Shown here in pieces: positions 60,187-64,000 of a DNA stretch of 64,000 bases. How positions within the stretch are numbered: position 1 is the first letter of the stretch; each line of letters opens with the position of its first letter. The translations under genes and the position numbers were made by a program. This stretch comes from Trema orientale. Taxonomy: Eukaryota > Streptophyta > Magnoliopsida > Rosales > Cannabaceae. The DNA lies in the NCBI GenBank assembly GCA_002914845.1, contig JXTC01000051.1:581179-645178 (forward strand). Direction: 5' to 3'. The notes beneath the pieces were generated by a model. That model was given only the letters and a program-made list of their open reading frames with translations. It searched no databases and had not been told where the DNA came from.

Positions 60187-60892
60187 TCCATAGCCCAAGC
60201 CATTCATGGCTCAAAATGTAATACCAAGTCTATTTACTAGTTAAGATTATTCTATGTGTATTTAATATCTATGACTATAGTATAGTCAATGTGTAATATC
60301 AAGCTTATTCTTAGTATAAGATTATGCTATGTGTATTTAATTTATTTAATTATATAAATTGAACAGTTATGTACTAATGAATTTTTCAAATATGATTACA
60401 GTGAAATACACATATGAAATCAGGTTGGACTACGTGCCCAATGAAACATAAAATTATCATGTATTTTATATGTATTCATATATGATTTATAAGTTAAGTA
60501 TATTTAGCTAATAGTTTTAATATAATTGATCTTAATTAAATTTACCATGCTAAGTATCATTAAAGTGAGATATTTGTGACCATGCAATTTTAATGCACCA
60601 TGCTTTAATAGTAATGAGAGATATATTAGATAATGTGAAACATGTGTACTATTATAGTACATATATTGTATTAGTCACATTCTTTATTAGGAAGATTAAG
60701 TACCTTGATTCTTATGTATTGGAATAATTAGGGTATAAGCTAAGTAATGAACTAACTCTAATCATTTTAATTTTTTAAAGTATTTTAAGAAGAATATATA
60801 GTATATGTCTATACATAAGTTACGATAATAAAATGAAAATTAGAATTAAAGTGACCATTTATATCTATATGTATAGATGTAAATATATATAG
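60187..60892. other. Intergenic, AT-rich, with a short direct repeat
   Basis: Two imperfect copies of about 48 bp, ending in TTCTATGTGTATTTAAT (near 60252-60268) and ATGCTATGTGTATTTAAT (near 60325-60341), lie about 72 bp apart. No gene. Confidence 0.5.
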
Positions 60893-61134
60893 GGCACCAA
60901 TCCAGTAGGTATTTTTTTTTTTTACCTATGCATAAGTATCAATTGGGCCAATGAAAAATTTTTTTGCACATTTTTTTATATTAAAAAATAGGAGAGAGAA
61001 AAAGCATTAATGATGCACGTCTTTTCATGCATCTCATTTTAGCCGTTAGATCATTGTTAGATGATGATCCAACGGCTAGAAAAAAAATACCTACACATAG
61101 GTAAAAAAAAAAAATACCTACCGGATTGGCAACC
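60893..61134. mobile_element. MITE family A, copy 2
   Basis: Same ends and interior as 8874-9084 (CACCAATCCAGTAGGTATTT left, ATACCTACCGGATTGG right, shared TTAATGATGCACGTCTTTTC-type block). It is again flanked on both sides by TATATA. It has an extra internal copy of the ATACCTACACATAGGTA end segment, making it about 30 bp longer. Confidence 0.78.
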
Positions 61135-61497
61135 ATATATATATATATATATTTGCTTAAATTTGACTATATAAACACATGTTATGAATTATTATCATAA
61201 TAATTATATATATTGTACGAATTACTATGTTCATATATATATACATATATTAAGATAAAGTAGTGTAAAAAGAAATGTATATTATATGATTTGATATAAT
61301 AACATAAAAAAATTGGTCGTAACATACTAACTTATACATATAATATATATGTATAGTATATGTTAACATATTAAATACGCTATGATAATAATAATAATAA
61401 ATAAGTGATAGCCAACCTTGTTAAGTTGGTAATGAATTATACAATTATTATTATTACTATTAGTATTATAGTTATTACTTTTTTTTGTTTATGACCA

Positions 61498-61757
61498 CCA
61501 TACGGAAAGAACAAATATGTCTCACTATAAGACTAGTTTATAATCAACATGTGTAGTAAGGAACATTGTCTTCACAAAAATCACACTACCTATTATTAAG
61601 AGTTGATTTATATTATAGATTAATAGCCAACTAGGAAATGCATGTATATGATGATACCTTACTTAGCACCATGTGAAGTGAGAACTATTGTCTCCACCAT
61701 CTACTACTTTGTTAATGACTAACATATGAAGTCAGAAATCATTGTCTCCACCATCAG
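61498..61757. repeat. Four degenerate copies of a motif of about 25 bp
   Basis: Variants of GAAGTNAGAANNATTGTCTCCACC occur near 61498, 61553, 61673 and 61728, unevenly spaced. No protein or RNA gene recognised in 61135-62429. Confidence 0.45.
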
Positions 61758-62429
61758 CCACACCATAATCCCACCATCAATTAATATGGTTACATTATAT
61801 GTGTAACTCACCTATATGATAAGTTCATTCCTTCTTCTTTTTTTTATTATTCATTGTCATCTTTTTCAAATACTAAGTATATTGCTTATATCCTTCACAT
61901 ATAGCTTTTTGAGTAATGAATTCATGAAGCAATAACACCAAATTTTGAGCATCTATCTTGCTTTAGATAAATATTGGAGGTAGTTATTAGATATTTATTT
62001 TTTCTCAAAATTATAGTTTACTGTTGTTAGATTCAATTTCTTCAACCTATGTTATTAGGAGTTATAAATTTTATTAAAGTCTAAAACTTTTATGAGAAGT
62101 TTAATATATCTACTTTATGTCTAGAAAGTTTTAGGTTCATATCTTACTCTTATAATTTTACACAAATCTTTAAATACATACTGGTTGTTACGTAAGAAAA
62201 ACTGACAGATACATTTTATTATGTTTACTTTATGATTTCAAAGGGTAAATATTATTAGTTTGAAGTGAAATTTTTAGGACATATTTAAATATATGTTATG
62301 TTGTTTTCTAGAAAGTTTTGTTATGCCATGACTTAATTTCAAATTATAATAGAATTTTTTTTACATACTGTTTTTAGAACTAGTAAATCTGACAGTTTTA
62401 TTTGTCCGAGATGATATTGTTAAAACCTT

Positions 62430-63817
62430 TGTTATCCCAAGATTAGCTAATCCAAGAGGGGGGAGGGGGGTGAATTGGGTTTTAAAAACTTTTGCAAACT
62501 TTTCGAATGAATCAACTAGAATATACAAATAATGAATAAAACAAGTAAAAATAGCAAGTAAACAAATACAATCTCAAAGTAAATAAATTAAAGAGGTAGG
62601 GATAGAGAGATTACAAACACTATATTTACGAGGTTTGACAAATATGACGGTTTGCCTACGTCTCCGGCTCTCGGCAATTTGCTTTGAGCTTTCCACTATC
62701 GGATTAAAATTGTGGACTTGACCGACCCTTGTACAAACGGAGTGAATTCTTCCTAGGCACACTCTAGCCTTTACAATAGCCTTGAATCCGACTCTATTAC
62801 GCCTAACTCAGATTGTTTTGACTCCGGTGTTAACCTCATCTATAAACGGGTTGTTTATGAATCCGGTGCCAACCTCACCTCACAAATACAAAGTATATTT
62901 TTGAATTGAAACACTCAATAAAAATCTCTCCTCTATGTAATTTGATACAATGTAAACTTAGGGAGAATGAGTGTAAGCACAAGATATGATCTAGTTTGGC
63001 TCAATAATTTTGTAAAAAGGAATTTGAAAGTTTGATCACAAAATATAGACTATCAAGACTTAAAAAATTGTTTAAAGCAATGTAGGATAGCTCAAAAAGA
63101 TTGTTTTAGTCTTAAAATAGCATCTATTTATAAGCCATTTTGAAAACTAGCCGTTTTAAATAATTTAACACAGTTTCTAGAGTTTTTGGTAAACTTACCA
63201 GTAGACCGGTAAAGTGTCCAGTAGACTCCCAAAAACTAGCCGTTGAAAGTGCGGCTGTAATGGTCGAATCTCAACTACCACTTTTGATTTTCTGCAAGGA
63301 CCGGTATACTGCTTCTGTCTACCGGTAGGCCGCCGGTAGGGAGCGGTAGACCGGTGAGTCTACCGGTTCCTAAAAAAAAACATGTATTTGATCGTTTTTC
63401 GTGAAAAATTTATCATTCCTTTAGTTTTAATATAGTTTAGTACTTTTTAAAAATTACAGAATGTATATTAAAAGTATACATTTAATTTTTCAAATCAGGT
63501 AAACAAAAATAGTTTAAGAACTTTGGCTGGAAAAATCTTTGTGTTAGAAAATTTGAGCCCATAAAAGATCATAAGATGTCTATACATAAACTTCTCATAC
63601 AAGACTAAATACTTTTACCCTTTTTTTCTAACTAAGTCTTGTATCATTGATCTTGATGGTCTTCATGCTTTAAGAAGTTCTCTTCATAATCCATCTTGAG
63701 TATCTTTTGTGATTTGTTCATCAATTTTGCTACATACTTAAGTAAATTATTAGTCCTTAATCATATGTTTGTTAAAGTCAAAGCATGAGTATAAGATTGA
63801 AACCTAAATGGTCAACA
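62430..63817 (-). mobile_element. LTR of a Ty1/copia element (SIRE-like), minus strand
   Basis: On the minus strand an LTR start TGTTGACCATTTAGG follows the purine-rich tract AAAAAGAGGGAGAT, the usual arrangement at the 3' LTR of SIRE-like copia elements. Near the other end is the AGGGGGGTGAATTGGG block, familiar from this repeat type. The left limit (TGTTATCCC, 62430) is tentative. Fossil; coding parts are outside the window. Confidence 0.5.
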
Positions 63818-64000
63818 ATCTCCCTCTTTTTGATGGTAACAACATTTGATTTATATAATAAGGACTTAAATATAAAATTTATATATTTGATAATAGGATC
63901 CCTTATCATATTAAAAACTCCCCCTCAAAATATGCTAGAGAAACATTAAGGCAAGAAAGGCTCTCCCTTAATTACTTAAAGATTCAAAAAGTGCATATTT
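63818..64000 (-). mobile_element. Interior edge of the minus-strand copia element
   Basis: CAATCTCCCTCTTTTTGATG and AACTCCCCCTCAAA-type words on the plus strand are what the 3' untranslated interior of such elements looks like. The window ends here. Confidence 0.4.

Noticed and set aside
62574-62762. 62-codon minus-strand open frame
   Set aside because: Lies inside the copia-like LTR. Not a gene.

Overview
The window reads as nuclear DNA of a flowering plant, most likely a eudicot. It is AT-rich, its introns are plant-like (GT-AG, AT-rich), the gene families are plant families, and the spaces between genes are packed with plant MITEs, hAT elements and LTR retrotransposons. Two long N gaps (28515-29189 and 39779-40452) and two single N bases (21267, 22654) show a draft assembly.

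Four host genes can be modelled. (1) Plus strand, 1422-8024: a two-exon cytochrome P450 of the CYP71 clan, CYP736A-like, with a 5-kb intron full of repeats. (2) Plus strand, 10827-14872: a nine-exon membrane-anchored pepsin-type aspartyl protease resembling Arabidopsis APCB1. (3) Minus strand, 25117-18079: a twelve-coding-exon PP2A scaffolding A subunit (HEAT-repeat protein) with a 5'-UTR intron. Exon 4 is cut short at a single-N assembly joint. (4) Minus strand, 49386-44666: a six-exon aluminium-activated malate transporter of the ALMT9 type. Its family N-terminus is present but out of frame, behind a nine-codon upstream ORF. The four genes are unrelated in function and form no cluster.

The rest is mainly mobile DNA. 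8.8-10.6 kb holds three foldback/TIR elements between the P450 and the protease. 16.5-17.4 kb holds a Mutator-type MITE and a 680-bp TIR element. 26.0-26.6 kb is a hAT-like non-autonomous element. 28.1-36.2 kb is one Ty3/gypsy element (chromovirus, probably Tekay/Del) with long similar LTRs and a fragmentary interior. 36.9-38.3 kb looks like an older LTR-element leader. 38.4-41.9 kb contains a hAT-like remnant and the 3' half of a hAT transposase. 50-53.5 kb is a nest: an old GC-richer LTR interrupted by another LTR, itself carrying a MITE. 57.5-60.2 kb is a reverse-oriented LTR that contains a hAT-like MITE. 62.4-64.0 kb looks like the 3' end of a minus-strand Ty1/copia (SIRE-like) element that continues beyond the window.

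The most unusual signal is a tandem array of about 16 short hairpins in the LTR at 51.8-52.4 kb. All share one loop, while the stems differ in a compensating way. A smaller array of the same motif sits in the reverse LTR at 58.0-58.25 kb.
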